In this document: piece after piece, positions 9,083 through 17,940 of the stretch
Position numbering within the stretch: position 1 is the stretch's first letter
Layout: each line of letters begins with the position of its first letter
NCBI RefSeq assembly: GCF_014200175.1
Contig: NZ_JACHBD010000018.1
Coordinates: 1-64,000 of the forward strand
Reading direction: 5' to 3'
From: Rhizobium lentis
GTDB taxonomy: Bacteria; Pseudomonadota; Alphaproteobacteria; Rhizobiales; Rhizobiaceae
DNA length: 64,000 bases
Position numbers and translations under genes: made by a program
The notes under the pieces: model-generated
Told to the model about the DNA's origin: nothing
Databases searched by the model: none
What the model saw: only the letters and a program-made list of their open reading frames with translations

Positions 9083-9850
9083 TTATCGGCCCAGAAACCG
9101 CGGCTGGCGCTTCTCGCCGAACGCCTTGCGTCCTTCGGCGTAGTCGTGACTTGAACTCGCCTTGTCGATCAATCTTTCCGCCTCGACACGGTCGAGATCC
9201 CCCCGAGCACAGCCGTTGAGGATGAACTTGGCACCTCTGATCGTCAGGGGAGCGTTGGCGGCCATGGCATTTGCGCGTTCCAGAGCAGCCGCGTGCGCGT
9301 CCGGTGCAAGCTCGTCAATGAAACCGGTGGCAAGCGCGTCGCGCGCAGTGAATCGACTTGCCGAGTATAGAATTCGTTTCGCCTCACTGACGCCGACGAG
9401 CGAAAACAGTTTGCGGGTCGCGGAGACGCCATAGACGATCGACAGGCGGGCGGCGGGAATGCCGAAGATGGCGCTCTCTTCCGCGACCCGAAAATCACAG
9501 GACATGGCAAGATGTGCAGCACCACCCAGGCAATAACCACGCACAACCGCGATGGTGGGCTTGGAGACCTCGTAGATGGCGTCACCCGCCGCATCGACGG
9601 CGACCTCGTAGCGTGTGCTTTCCTCCACGCCACCCCGGACCGTCTCGAACTCGCTGATATCAGCGCCGGCAGAAAAATCACTTGCCGCACCCATCAACAG
9701 AATAGCGCGAATATTCGTATCACCGTCGAAGTGACGAAATAGCTCCGCAAGCTCGCACCACATTGAATAGGTCACAGCGTTGCGCTGCGTGGGCCGATTC
9801 AGTGTGACAGTGGCTATACCACCTGATTTCTCGACCAAGATATCACTCAT
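9083..9850 (-). CDS. enoyl-CoA hydratase/isomerase (crotonase) family protein
   Basis: The 255-residue protein has the crotonase fold signatures: the oxyanion-hole segment SAGADISEFE and the second glycine-rich segment GYCLGGAAHLAMSCDFRVAE. The two glutamates used by classical hydratases are not in place: the first aligns with His in GGAAHLA and the second with Ala in FGIPAARLS. It may be an isomerase, a lyase or an acyl-CoA hydrolase instead. The start is the ATG at 9850, just before MSDILVEKSGG; the longer frame upstream lacks similarity. It lies 66 bases upstream of the SDR gene in the same operon. Confidence 0.85.
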   Translation of the reverse strand: MSDILVEKSGGIATVTLNRPTQRNAVTYSMWCELAELFRHFDGDTNIRAILLMGAASDFSAGADISEFETVRGGVEESTRYEVAVDAAGDAIYEVSKPTIAVVRGYCLGGAAHLAMSCDFRVAEESAIFGIPAARLSIVYGVSATRKLFSLVGVSEAKRILYSASRFTARDALATGFIDELAPDAHAAALERANAMAANAPLTIRGAKFILNGCARGDLDRVEAERLIDKASSSHDYAEGRKAFGEKRQPRFLGR

Positions 9851-9942
9851 GTGCTGCTCTTTCCCTGCTGAGCGGTGGCTGGCCGGCCCATGCCATCGCG
9901 GTGGGAGCGCCCGGCACAAGAAAGCCGGGCACCCCATTTCGT

Positions 9943-11154
9943 TCACTTCTTGACCAGGGGGCATTGGCTCTCGGAAAGCGGGCGGAACGCCTTGTCGCCG
10001 GGAATGGTCGTGACAAGCTTCAACAGGTCCCATTCGCCCTTGGATTCGGACGGTGTCTTTACCTGATAGACGTACATGTCATGCACCATCCGCCCGTCCA
10101 CGCGGATCTTGCCGCCCTTTGCGAAGAAGTCGTTGATCGGCGTCTCCTTCATACTAGCCATAACCTTCTTGGTGTCCGTCGTGCCCGCGGCCTTGACGGC
10201 CTGCAGGTAGTGCATGGTCGAGGAGTAGTCCCCTGCGTCGCCCATGTGCGGCGGACGACCGACGCGCGCCTCGAACTTCTTGGCGAATGCCCGCGTCTCG
10301 TCGTCGCGATCCCAGTAGAAGGCATTTGTCAGGATCATGCCCTGCGCCGTTTCGAGCCCAAGCGAGTGGACGTCCGTATCCCATACAAGCAGGCCGGCAA
10401 CTGTCTTTCCTGACGAGGCTAGCCCGAATTCAGAGGCGGATTTGACCGCATTCACGAAGGTCGTACCGGAACCGGCCATGGCGACGACATCGGCGGGCGA
10501 TGCCTGCGCCTGCAGCATGAAGGCACTGTGGTCGGCAGTCTCGATCGGATAGCGGACGGCGCCGGAAACGGTTCCGCCGTTTGTCTTGACGATCTGGGTT
10601 GCATCCGCCTCGAGCGCATGGCCGAAGGCATAGTCGGCAGTCAGGAAGTACCAGTTCTTCTTGCCTTCCCGGATCAGTTCGTTGGCGGTGCCGTTGGCGA
10701 GCGCATAGGTATCGTATGAGTAATGGATGCTGTTCGGCGTGCAGCCGTCGTTCGTCAGGCGTGACGAACCGGAGCCGTTGACGATGGCGATCTTGTCCTC
10801 ATCCTTGGCAACCTGCGTGACAGCCAGCGCTATGCCCGAATTGATCAGGTTATTGATCATCGTCACGCCCTGCGAGCCATACCATTCGCGGGCCGTGGCC
10901 ACCGCCACCTCCGGCTTATTCTGATGGTCGGCGACGACCACCTCCAGCGGACGGTCGAGGACCTTGCCGCCGAAATCCTCGACCGCCATATTGACGGCGG
11001 CAATAGCGCCATCGCCGGCCTCATGCGAGAACTGGCCGCTAACGTCGGTCAGGACGCCGATCCGGATCGGCCCTGAATCCTCGGCTTGGACCTGAACGCA
11101 CGTGGCGCCGATGGCCGCGGCGCAAGACAGCGAAATTCGTAGACGTTTCAACAT
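9943..11154 (-). CDS. branched-chain amino acid-type ABC transporter substrate-binding protein
   Basis: This 403-residue periplasmic protein begins with a Sec signal peptide of about 24 residues (KRLR, hydrophobic stretch, VQA-E cleavage region). It continues with IRIGVLTDVSGQFSH, the start of the type I periplasmic-binding (Peripla_BP_6/LivK) fold. It should capture the transported substrate for the LivGFHM-type components on the opposite strand. In this family such proteins often bind aromatic acids as well as amino acids. The ATG at 11154 follows a GGAGGATGGA ribosome-binding site. It is the first gene of the minus-strand catabolic operon and shares a divergent promoter region with livG. 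Confidence 0.92.
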   Translation of the reverse strand: MLKRLRISLSCAAAIGATCVQVQAEDSGPIRIGVLTDVSGQFSHEAGDGAIAAVNMAVEDFGGKVLDRPLEVVVADHQNKPEVAVATAREWYGSQGVTMINNLINSGIALAVTQVAKDEDKIAIVNGSGSSRLTNDGCTPNSIHYSYDTYALANGTANELIREGKKNWYFLTADYAFGHALEADATQIVKTNGGTVSGAVRYPIETADHSAFMLQAQASPADVVAMAGSGTTFVNAVKSASEFGLASSGKTVAGLLVWDTDVHSLGLETAQGMILTNAFYWDRDDETRAFAKKFEARVGRPPHMGDAGDYSSTMHYLQAVKAAGTTDTKKVMASMKETPINDFFAKGGKIRVDGRMVHDMYVYQVKTPSESKGEWDLLKLVTTIPGDKAFRPLSESQCPLVKK

Positions 11155-11304
11155 TCCATCCTCCCAGATCCGGCGCTGCAGCTCCTCCGCGAGCGCTAAA
11201 AGTAAACTTGCGCTATCATACTTAGTGGCAACCAGCTGCCCACCTATGGTACGCAGTGACAGGCTACCGTGGTAAGATAGACAGAGTTTTCGCCGTGATG
11301 CAAG

Positions 11305-11321
11305 CTTGCATTATTAGACTT
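11305..11321 (-). promoter_or_regulatory. conserved 17-base motif, candidate operator/promoter (copy 1)
   Basis: Read on the minus strand the sequence is AAGTCTAATAATGCAAG, identical to the motif at 15717-15733 and two mismatches from that at 21426-21442. It lies in the divergent livK/livG promoter region. A perfect 10-base palindrome, GCAAGCTTGC, overlaps it at 11300-11309. The AATAAT core could be a -10 element. Confidence 0.6.
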
Positions 11322-11415
11322 TGTGTGTTTTTCTAAAACTGCCTTTTGCGAGGAGAGGTGCGTGGCAGTCATCGTTTGACGCCACTGGAGGAAATCGAGC
11401 AGATAGGGAGGATCC

Positions 11416-12174
11416 GTGCCGGAGAACGCACCCATAATCGAGGCGCGCAATTTGACGCGCTCGTTCGGCGGCTTCGTCGCCGTGAACAACGTCGATATCC
11501 GGATCTGGCCGGGACAGATCCACGCGCTGATCGGCCCCAACGGCGCCGGGAAGAGCACGCTGTTCAACTTGTTGACCAAGTTTCTTTCCCCGAGTTCGGG
11601 GCAAATCTTCTTAAAGGGCCGAGACATTACTGACATGGCGCCTGCCGACATCGCGCGGCTTGGCCTCGTTCGCTCGTTCCAGATCTCGTCGGTGTTTCCG
11701 CACCTGAGCGCGCACGAAAATGTGCGGGTGGCGCTTCAGGCCCGCGAGCGTGAGACGTTCTCATTCTGGAAGTCCAACCGGTGTCTGAAGCGCTTCGACG
11801 AGGAGGCGCTCTCCCTTCTCGTAAGCGTCGGTCTTGCCGAGAAGGCGCGAACGAAGGCGAGCGAATTGTCCTACGGACGCAAGCGCGCCCTTGAACTGGC
11901 AACCACGCTCGCACTGGAACCGGAAGTTCTACTGCTCGACGAACCGATGGCCGGCATGGGAACGGAAGACATTGGCAAAACGGCATCGCTGATCCGACGC
12001 GTCGGCAAAAGCCGTACCGTACTGATGGTCGAGCACAACCTCGGCGTCGTCGCGGATCTATCCGACACGATCACCGTGCTCCGCCGTGGTGAGGTGATTG
12101 CGGAGGGAACCTATTCAGAGGTTTCGACCAACGCCGAAGTTCGCAAAGCCTATATGGGAGGCGCCCATGGCTGA
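11416..12174 (+). CDS. ABC transporter ATP-binding protein (LivG type)
   Basis: The 252-residue ATPase energises uptake through the LivHM-type permeases. Walker A is GPNGAGKST near residue 41 and Walker B is LLLDEP. The signature region is degenerate (LSYGRKRALELA), as is usual for LivG, which has SYG in place of SGG. The His switch lies in MVEHNLG. The GTG start is supported by GGGAGGATCC immediately upstream. It overlaps livF by 8 bases. The gene starts a plus-strand operon of four transporter genes divergent from the binding protein gene. Confidence 0.92.
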   Translation: MPENAPIIEARNLTRSFGGFVAVNNVDIRIWPGQIHALIGPNGAGKSTLFNLLTKFLSPSSGQIFLKGRDITDMAPADIARLGLVRSFQISSVFPHLSAHENVRVALQARERETFSFWKSNRCLKRFDEEALSLLVSVGLAEKARTKASELSYGRKRALELATTLALEPEVLLLDEPMAGMGTEDIGKTASLIRRVGKSRTVLMVEHNLGVVADLSDTITVLRRGEVIAEGTYSEVSTNAEVRKAYMGGAHG

Positions 12175-12874
12175 TCCTGCACTCTTGAACGTCAGCAATC
12201 TGGAAGCCTGGTATGGCGAGAGTCATGTTCTGCACGGCGTTAACTTCAATGTCAGAAGAGGCGAGGTCGTCACCCTGATCGGCCGCAATGGTGCCGGCAA
12301 GACGACTACGCTGCGAAGCCTGATCGGCGTCGTCGGCAAACGGACCGGCGCGAGCACCTATAAGGGCACCGACCTCCTGAAGGTACCGGCCCACAAAGTC
12401 GCTCGTCTTGGCATCGGCTACGTGCCGGAGGAACGCGGAATCTTCTCGAGATTAAATGTCATCGAAAACCTCATGTTTCCGCCCGCCTGGCAATCGGGCG
12501 GTATGAGCGTGGAGGAGATCTACACCCTCTTTCCAAATCTGAAGGGGCGCGACAGCACGCCCGGAACGCGTCTTTCAGGCGGCGAGCAGCAGATGCTGGC
12601 GATCGGCCGAATTCTGCGCACCGGAGCCGATTTCATCCTCCTCGACGAACCGACGGAAGGTATTGCCCCCGTGATCATCGAGGAGATCGGCGCCGCGTTG
12701 CGCATTCTCAAGGACCGCGGCATGACGATTATTCTGGTTGAACAGAATCTGCGCTTCGCAGCATCGGTTGCCGATCGCCACTTCGTGCTCGATCAGGGCA
12801 AGGTCGTCGACGAAATCTCCAATAGCGCGCTTGACGCCAACATGGACCGACTGAACCGGTATCTGGGAGTGTGA
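12167..12874 (+). CDS. ABC transporter ATP-binding protein (LivF type)
   Basis: This 235-residue protein is the second ATPase of the Liv-type importer. It shows Walker A GRNGAGKTT, the signature LSGGEQQMLAIGR, Walker B FILLDEP and the LivF-typical TEGIAP. The start is set at the ATG at 12167, overlapping the end of livG. Upstream in-frame codons belong to livG in another frame. It is expected to pair with LivG on the cytoplasmic face of the LivH/LivM permease dimer. Confidence 0.92.
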   Translation: MADPALLNVSNLEAWYGESHVLHGVNFNVRRGEVVTLIGRNGAGKTTTLRSLIGVVGKRTGASTYKGTDLLKVPAHKVARLGIGYVPEERGIFSRLNVIENLMFPPAWQSGGMSVEEIYTLFPNLKGRDSTPGTRLSGGEQQMLAIGRILRTGADFILLDEPTEGIAPVIIEEIGAALRILKDRGMTIILVEQNLRFAASVADRHFVLDQGKVVDEISNSALDANMDRLNRYLGV

Positions 12875-12907
12875 CGGTGACGCGCATCATAAAAGAGGTA
12901 AAAAGCG

Positions 12908-13795
12908 ATGACTGATTTTCTCGGGGTGCCGCTGCCCGTCCTTCTCGGCCAATTACTGCTTGGCTTGATTAACGGCTCGTTCTACGCGCTGCTGAGCCTC
13001 GGTCTTGCGATCATCTTCGGCATGCTTAACGTGATCAACTTTGCACACGGCGCGTTCTATATGCTCGGCGGCTTCGTTGCCTGGTATCTTCTTTCCCGCC
13101 TGGGGCTTGGATATTGGGGAACTCTGATCGCCGCTCCGATCGTGGTCGGCATTTTCGGTGTCATCGTCGAACGGCTGTTGCTGAAGCGGCTCTATCGGAT
13201 GGATCACCTCTACAGCCTTCTCCTCACCTTCGGCGTCGCGCTGATGCTGGAAGGGCTGTTCCGCCATGTTTTCGGCGCGGCAGGCAAGCCCTATCCCGTT
13301 CCCGCGGCGTTGACCGGCGGCATCAATCTCGGCTTCATGTTTCTCCCGATGTACCGCGCGTGGGTCATTGTGGTTTCGCTTGCCATCTGCATCCTGACTT
13401 GGCTTGCCATCGAGCGCACGAAGCTCGGCGCCTACCTGCGGGCTGCCACCGAGAACCCCGCGCTGGTTCAAGCGTTCGGGATCAACGTGCCCCTGATGCT
13501 CACCCTGACCTACGCCTTCTGCGTCGGCCTTGCCGGTTTTGCGGGCGCCCTTGCAGCTCCGCTTTACCAGGTAAGCCCAGGCATGGGCTCCAGCATCATC
13601 ATCGTTGTCTTCGCCGTGGTCGTTATAGGCGGCATGGGATCGATCGGTGGCGCCATCGTGACGGCCCTCGGCCTCGGCATCATCGAGGGCCTCACCAAGA
13701 CCTTCTATCCCGCAGCATCCTCGATCGCGGTCTTCGTAGTCATGGTGCTGGTCATTCTCATCCGGCCGGTTGGCCTGTTTAGTCGCGAGGCGTGA
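12908..13795 (+). CDS. branched-chain amino acid-type ABC permease (LivH type)
   Basis: The 295-residue membrane protein has about eight hydrophobic segments. It shows the LivH N-terminal pattern LINGSFYALLSLGLAIIFGM followed by NVINFAHGAFYMLG, and the C-terminal VVVIGGMGSIGGA loop that contacts the ATPases. The ATG at 12908 follows GAGGTAAAAAGCG. It ends in a 4-base overlap with the alternative GTG start of livM. Together with LivM it forms the transmembrane channel for the substrate bound by the protein at 9943-11154. Confidence 0.92.
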   Translation: MTDFLGVPLPVLLGQLLLGLINGSFYALLSLGLAIIFGMLNVINFAHGAFYMLGGFVAWYLLSRLGLGYWGTLIAAPIVVGIFGVIVERLLLKRLYRMDHLYSLLLTFGVALMLEGLFRHVFGAAGKPYPVPAALTGGINLGFMFLPMYRAWVIVVSLAICILTWLAIERTKLGAYLRAATENPALVQAFGINVPLMLTLTYAFCVGLAGFAGALAAPLYQVSPGMGSSIIIVVFAVVVIGGMGSIGGAIVTALGLGIIEGLTKTFYPAASSIAVFVVMVLVILIRPVGLFSREA

Positions 13796-14769
13796 ATATG
13801 AACGGTATCACTCTGTCCAGTCCCGCTACCGCACGCGGATTTGCTGGACCAGCATGTTTTCTCGTCTTGATCGCGGTCGCGGCGATCCTGCTTATCGCCC
13901 CGCTGGTGACGTATCCGCTATTCCTGATCAAGATTCTGTGCTTCGTGCTTTTCGCAGCGGCATTCAATCTGGCGCTCGGCTATGCAGGCTTACTCTCCTT
14001 TGGCCACGCGGCATTTTTCGGTGGCGGCGCCTATATCGCGGCTCATGCCGCAAAAGTCTGGCACTTGCCCTTCGAACTGGCCGTGCTGTCCGGAACCGCA
14101 TTTGCGGCCGTGCTTGGCCTCGTGTTCGGCGCGCTGTCCATCCGGCGGCACGGGATCTATTTTGCAATGATCACGCTGGCCCTTGCGCAACTCGTCTATT
14201 TCATGGCCGTGCAGATGCCGTTTACCGGGGGGGAGGACGGCATTCAGGCCGTGCCACGCGGTAACCTGCTCGGCATGATCGACTTGCGAAACATCACGGC
14301 CATGTACTACACCGTGCTCGGCGGTACGGTTATCGGCCTCGTGATCATCTGGCGGGCGGTCAATTCGCCTTTCGGCCACACCCTTTCAGCAATCCGCGAA
14401 AACGAAACTCGCGTGACGTCGCTCGGCCTCAAGCCAGACCGTTACAAGCTCATCGCGTTTACCTTGTCTGCTGCGCTGTCGGGCCTTGCCGGGTCGATGA
14501 AGGCGATCGCTTTCCAGCTTGCCTCTTTGGTTGATGTCACCTGGCACATGTCTGGCGAAGTCATTCTGATGACGCTGCTTGGGGGCATGGGAACGCTGAT
14601 CGGTCCGATCGTGGGTTCGACCCTGGTCGTTGGCCTGGAGCACTTCTTGTCGACCAGCGGCCTGCCCATCACCTTCATCATCGGCCTGTTTTTCGTTATC
14701 TGCGTGATGATGTTCCGGCGTGGCGTTTTTGGCGAGCTCAAGCTCTTCCTCGAACGCCGGAGTCCGTGA
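13792..14769 (+). CDS. branched-chain amino acid-type ABC permease (LivM type)
   Basis: The protein is 325 residues from the GTG at 13792 (overlapping the livH stop), or 323 from the ATG at 13798. It is highly hydrophobic, with the LivM motifs NLALGYAGLLSFGHAAFFGGGA and, near the C-terminus, LLGGMGTLIGPIVGS. The region RENETRVTSLGLKPDRYKL matches the cytoplasmic coupling loop of this family. It is the last gene of the transporter operon; a strong terminator hairpin follows 31 bases after the stop. Confidence 0.92.
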   Translation: MNMNGITLSSPATARGFAGPACFLVLIAVAAILLIAPLVTYPLFLIKILCFVLFAAAFNLALGYAGLLSFGHAAFFGGGAYIAAHAAKVWHLPFELAVLSGTAFAAVLGLVFGALSIRRHGIYFAMITLALAQLVYFMAVQMPFTGGEDGIQAVPRGNLLGMIDLRNITAMYYTVLGGTVIGLVIIWRAVNSPFGHTLSAIRENETRVTSLGLKPDRYKLIAFTLSAALSGLAGSMKAIAFQLASLVDVTWHMSGEVILMTLLGGMGTLIGPIVGSTLVVGLEHFLSTSGLPITFIIGLFFVICVMMFRRGVFGELKLFLERRSP

Positions 14770-14799
14770 GACATGAAGTCTTCTTGTGCAAGTTAAATG

Positions 14800-14830
14800 A
14801 AAAAGCCGGAACGACAGTTCCGGCTTTTTT
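14800..14830 (+). terminator. Rho-independent terminator after the liv-type operon
   Basis: AGCCGGAAC and GTTCCGGCT form a 9-base stem around a short loop, followed by TTTTTT. Flanking A and T runs also make it usable from the minus strand, where it would terminate the convergent coxG transcript. Confidence 0.9.
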
Positions 14831-14850
14831 ATGCCAGGCGTACGTTCCTG

Positions 14851-15639
14851 TTATCGAGCTCGGGCGCCAAAGAGGTAGCCAATCGCCGCAGCCATTATCA
14901 GCTGCACGGCGCTTGCAATATCCGGAGACATTTGACCGCGGTCATCACCTGCCGGCAGAAGGCCGGGAAGCAGACCGCCATAGACCGCCCACAACGCAGC
15001 CAACACGGACACGAACACCACCAACCCTAGGATTGGCATCGAAGGACCCGCGCGCGCGACTGCAACCGCAGGCGCCGGCCCGGGACTAAAGGTTGCCTCT
15101 ATCCGTGCGCGATCTGTGCTAGTGGACCTTTCGTTCTTCTGGGACACACCTTCGGATTTCGGCGCGGTCATCCTGCCTGGGTCAACAGCCGCGTTCTGCC
15201 GCGCCTGGATCTCTTCCGCGAACCGCTTGAAGAATTGGCCCGCCATTTGCTTTGCAGTAACATCAATCAGCCTGCCACCAAGCTGCGACAGCTTGCCACC
15301 GATCTGTGCATCGACGGTGTAGATGAGTACGGTTCCGCTGTCAGCCGGTTCCAGTTTCACGGTCGCGACGCCCTTTGCGAAACCCGCAACGCCGCCCTGC
15401 CCCTCACCCGTAATCTTATACCCGTTAGGCGGATCAAGGTCGGAGAGCGTTACCGCCCCTTGGAAGCGCGCTTTTACCGGACCGACTTTCATAACCGCAA
15501 TGGCGGTCATTTCCGTGTCTGAAGACTTTGTCAATTCCTGACATCCTGGAATGCAAACTCTGAGCACGTCAGCGTCGTTGAGCGCGGCCCATACGTCTTC
15601 CCTTGTCGCCGGAATTAACTGCTGGCCTGACATTTCCAT
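14851..15639 (-). CDS. CoxG-family carbon monoxide dehydrogenase subunit G-like protein
   Basis: This 262-residue protein has an N-terminal SRPBCC domain of the CoxG family (MEMSGQQLIPATREDVWAAL, CIPGCQELT, GEGQGGVAGFAKG), a low-complexity linker around 150-195, and a C-terminal hydrophobic segment near 200-225 plus a second near 245. CoxG proteins are thought to recruit or mature the coxMSL enzyme at the membrane, and the C-terminal anchor here fits that. The ATG at 15639 follows GAGGAGATG. The gene is divergent from coxM and convergent with livM; the shared intergenic region carries the 17-base motif. Confidence 0.88.
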   Translation of the reverse strand: MEMSGQQLIPATREDVWAALNDADVLRVCIPGCQELTKSSDTEMTAIAVMKVGPVKARFQGAVTLSDLDPPNGYKITGEGQGGVAGFAKGVATVKLEPADSGTVLIYTVDAQIGGKLSQLGGRLIDVTAKQMAGQFFKRFAEEIQARQNAAVDPGRMTAPKSEGVSQKNERSTSTDRARIEATFSPGPAPAVAVARAGPSMPILGLVVFVSVLAALWAVYGGLLPGLLPAGDDRGQMSPDIASAVQLIMAAAIGYLFGARAR

Positions 15640-15700
15640 GGATACATCTCCTCACCTGACGATTGGGTGTTGCCGCCCTCGGGTGGCGAAATCACATTGC

Positions 15701-15733
15701 TTGACATTCCTATGTTAAGTCTAATAATGCAAG
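15701..15733 (+). promoter_or_regulatory. coxM promoter region with conserved 17-base motif (copy 2)
   Basis: A consensus -35 box TTGACA lies at 15701-15706. The motif AAGTCTAATAATGCAAG at 15717-15733 contains AATAAT at 15723-15728, 16 bases downstream, so the motif may overlap a -10 box. Its sequence is identical to the site at 11305-11321. Confidence 0.6.
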
Positions 15734-15821
15734 TGAAATTATGGCATTTCGCTGAGCCGCACTGCGCGGGAGGAAGATACGTGTCGAGGAAGTTAGTATC
15801 GCAGGTGAGGTCGCAGCCGAC

Positions 15822-16706
15822 ATGAAGCCCGCACAGTTTGACTACATCGCGCCTACCACGATCGATGAGGTTGCCGCAGCACTTGCGGCGGCCGAGGGAG
15901 ACGGGAAGATCATCGCCGGGGGCCAGAGCCTCATGCCGATGATTAATTTTCGGCTGGTAAAACCGACCATCCTCATCGACATCAACCGGGTGGCGGGCCT
16001 CGATCGGATCGAACTGCACGGAGATCGGGTGAGGATCGGCGCGACAGTACGCCATCACACGACCGCGACAGACGCAATTATCCGCCAACACTTGCCAATC
16101 GTGCATGAGGCGATGCATCACGTCGCGCATATGACAGTGCGCAACCGCGGTACCTTCTGCGGCAGCGTCGCGCATGCGGATCCAGCGACCGAGATGCCGA
16201 TGATGACACGGTTTCTCGATGGGACGGTCATCGCCTACTCTCAGCGCGGTAGACGCGAAATACCTGCAGCCGAATTTTTCGTCGGATCGCTGGTCAACTC
16301 GCTGGAACCGGACGAGTTTGTAATTCGCGTCGAGCTCGACGCGATGAGACCGGGTGCCGGATGGGGATTTGAGGAGTTTGCAAAACGGCACGGGGACTTC
16401 GCACTCGCCTGCTTTGCGACGACGCTGCATTGTGTAGATGGCATGGCGTCTGACGTTCGCGTTGGCATGATGGGCGTTGGTGAAACCCCGCTGCGGCTTG
16501 AAGAGATCGAGGGCATCATCGAGGGGACGGAGGTTTCCGAGCCGGTTCTCGATATGGTGGCGGATCGCTTGGCTGGGATCCTCACGCCCAACACGGATAT
16601 CCATGCCTCTGCAGATTTCCGCAGGCATCTTTCAGGCGTCCTCGCAAAACGGGCCCTTCGCGCCGCCTGGAGCCGCGCGAACCACGAAAGGCTTCCAGTA
16701 ACATGA
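15822..16706 (+). CDS. molybdenum hydroxylase FAD-binding subunit (CoxM type)
   Basis: The 294-residue protein is the medium FAD subunit of a xanthine dehydrogenase/CO dehydrogenase family enzyme and passes electrons from the iron-sulfur subunit to an acceptor. The FAD-binding signatures AGGQSLMPMI near residue 32 and TVRNRGTFCGSVAHADPATE near residue 105 are clear. The CoxM C-terminal domain follows from about 180. It overlaps the CoxS gene by 4 bases. The order medium-small-lactonase-large is unusual because the lactonase gene is inserted before the large subunit. Confidence 0.92.
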   Translation: MKPAQFDYIAPTTIDEVAAALAAAEGDGKIIAGGQSLMPMINFRLVKPTILIDINRVAGLDRIELHGDRVRIGATVRHHTTATDAIIRQHLPIVHEAMHHVAHMTVRNRGTFCGSVAHADPATEMPMMTRFLDGTVIAYSQRGRREIPAAEFFVGSLVNSLEPDEFVIRVELDAMRPGAGWGFEEFAKRHGDFALACFATTLHCVDGMASDVRVGMMGVGETPLRLEEIEGIIEGTEVSEPVLDMVADRLAGILTPNTDIHASADFRRHLSGVLAKRALRAAWSRANHERLPVT

Positions 16707-17182
16707 GTGAAAAGACGATCACTGTCGGCGTCAACGGCGTGGTTATGACGCGCACGATCGAAGCAAGAACGCTGCTGAGCGACTTCCTGCGCCAAGACCT
16801 TTGCCTGACCGGAACCCATGTCGGGTGCGAACATGGCGTTTGCGGTGCCTGCACCGTCATTCTCGATGGAAGGAGCGTACGCTCCTGTCTGACGCTTGCA
16901 GTGCAGTCAGACGGGAGCGAAATCGAAACCATCGAAGGCCAGGGAAGCGTCGATAAACTCGGGCGAATCCAAGAAGCGTTCCGCCAGCATCATGGCCTGC
17001 AATGCGGATTCTGTACGCCCGGTTTCATCATGGCGATCATCGACCTTCTTCGCCACCATCCGCTGGAAACCGATGAGGAGATCAGGGAAGCGCTGTCGGG
17101 AAACGTCTGTCGCTGTACGGGCTATGAAAACATCGTCAATGCCGTCCGCGAACTGGCTAGGGAGAGAGGACCTCTAAAATGA
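16703..17182 (+). CDS. molybdenum hydroxylase [2Fe-2S] subunit (CoxS type)
   Basis: This 159-residue subunit has both family iron-sulfur clusters. The plant-ferredoxin-type ligands are CEHGVCGAC with a later Cys in RSCLT. The second cluster ligands are CGFCTPGF and CRCTGY. It relays electrons from the molybdenum centre of CoxL to the FAD of CoxM. The ATG at 16703 overlaps the coxM stop, and the 3' end overlaps the lactonase gene start at 17179, so translation of the whole operon appears coupled. Length and motif spacing are normal. Confidence 0.93.
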   Translation: MSEKTITVGVNGVVMTRTIEARTLLSDFLRQDLCLTGTHVGCEHGVCGACTVILDGRSVRSCLTLAVQSDGSEIETIEGQGSVDKLGRIQEAFRQHHGLQCGFCTPGFIMAIIDLLRHHPLETDEEIREALSGNVCRCTGYENIVNAVRELARERGPLK

Positions 17183-17940
17183 AGATGCATTTTCTTGAAG
17201 GCGGCCGGCTGCGTATGCGCCGGTCCATCTACGTCCCCGGGGCGCCGAAGGAAGAAGCGATCGAGTTACCGGTTCACGCCACCCTGATGCGCCATCCCCA
17301 AGGCAACGTGCTGTTCGATAGCGGATGCAATCCGGAGGCCGCCATCGATCCAGGTGCGCGATGGGGCGGGTTAAGCAAGGTCATGGCTCCGATCTTTTCA
17401 CCGGAGCAGACGGTCGTTCATCAGTTGAAGACTCTTGCTCTCGAACCAGAGGACATAGATGTCGTGATCTGTTCACATCTGCATCCCGATCACTGCGGCT
17501 GCAATTCGTACTTTCAGCGCGCAACGATCCTCTGCCACGAAGCGGAGGCGCAGGCCGCAACCGCAAGCGGCGCAGAAAATCAAGGCTATCTTCGAGGAGA
17601 ATGGGACCAGTCCCGGGGTTTCCAGACCTTCAATGCGGAGCACGACGTCTTTGGCGATGGGCGCATCGTCTTACTGCCCATGCCGGGTCATACCCCTGGA
17701 ATGACCGTCGCCCGTGTCGAGCTAGAAAAAGACGGTTTATTTATACTCGCTTCAGATGCTGCGCCGCTCCAGACGAACATCGACACCGGTATCGCTCCGA
17801 AAAATACGTGGAACATTGAGCTGGCCGCAGAGGCACTCGCTCGCCTGAAAGCTCTTCGCGAGCGGGGAGCTACCATCATTTCCGGCCACGACGACACGCA
17901 GTGGCAAGGGTTGCGAAAGGGTGTGGAGTTCTACGTATGA
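17179..17940 (+). CDS. metallo-beta-lactamase-fold lactonase (AttM/BlcC/AiiA-like)
   Basis: The 253-residue protein has the zinc-binding motif SHLHPDHCG near residue 100, a later metal His in PGHTPG, an Asp in ASDAAP and the terminal His in SGHDDTQW. It resembles Agrobacterium AttM/BlcC along its length, including a WGG segment after the first strand and a C-terminal FYV. AttM-type enzymes open gamma-butyrolactone and also cleave N-acyl-homoserine lactones. The gene is embedded in the molybdenum hydroxylase operon with overlaps on both sides, which suggests that a lactone or cyclic ester forms during catabolism. Interference with plasmid quorum sensing is possible but unproven. Confidence 0.82.
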   Translation: MKMHFLEGGRLRMRRSIYVPGAPKEEAIELPVHATLMRHPQGNVLFDSGCNPEAAIDPGARWGGLSKVMAPIFSPEQTVVHQLKTLALEPEDIDVVICSHLHPDHCGCNSYFQRATILCHEAEAQAATASGAENQGYLRGEWDQSRGFQTFNAEHDVFGDGRIVLLPMPGHTPGMTVARVELEKDGLFILASDAAPLQTNIDTGIAPKNTWNIELAAEALARLKALRERGATIISGHDDTQWQGLRKGVEFYV

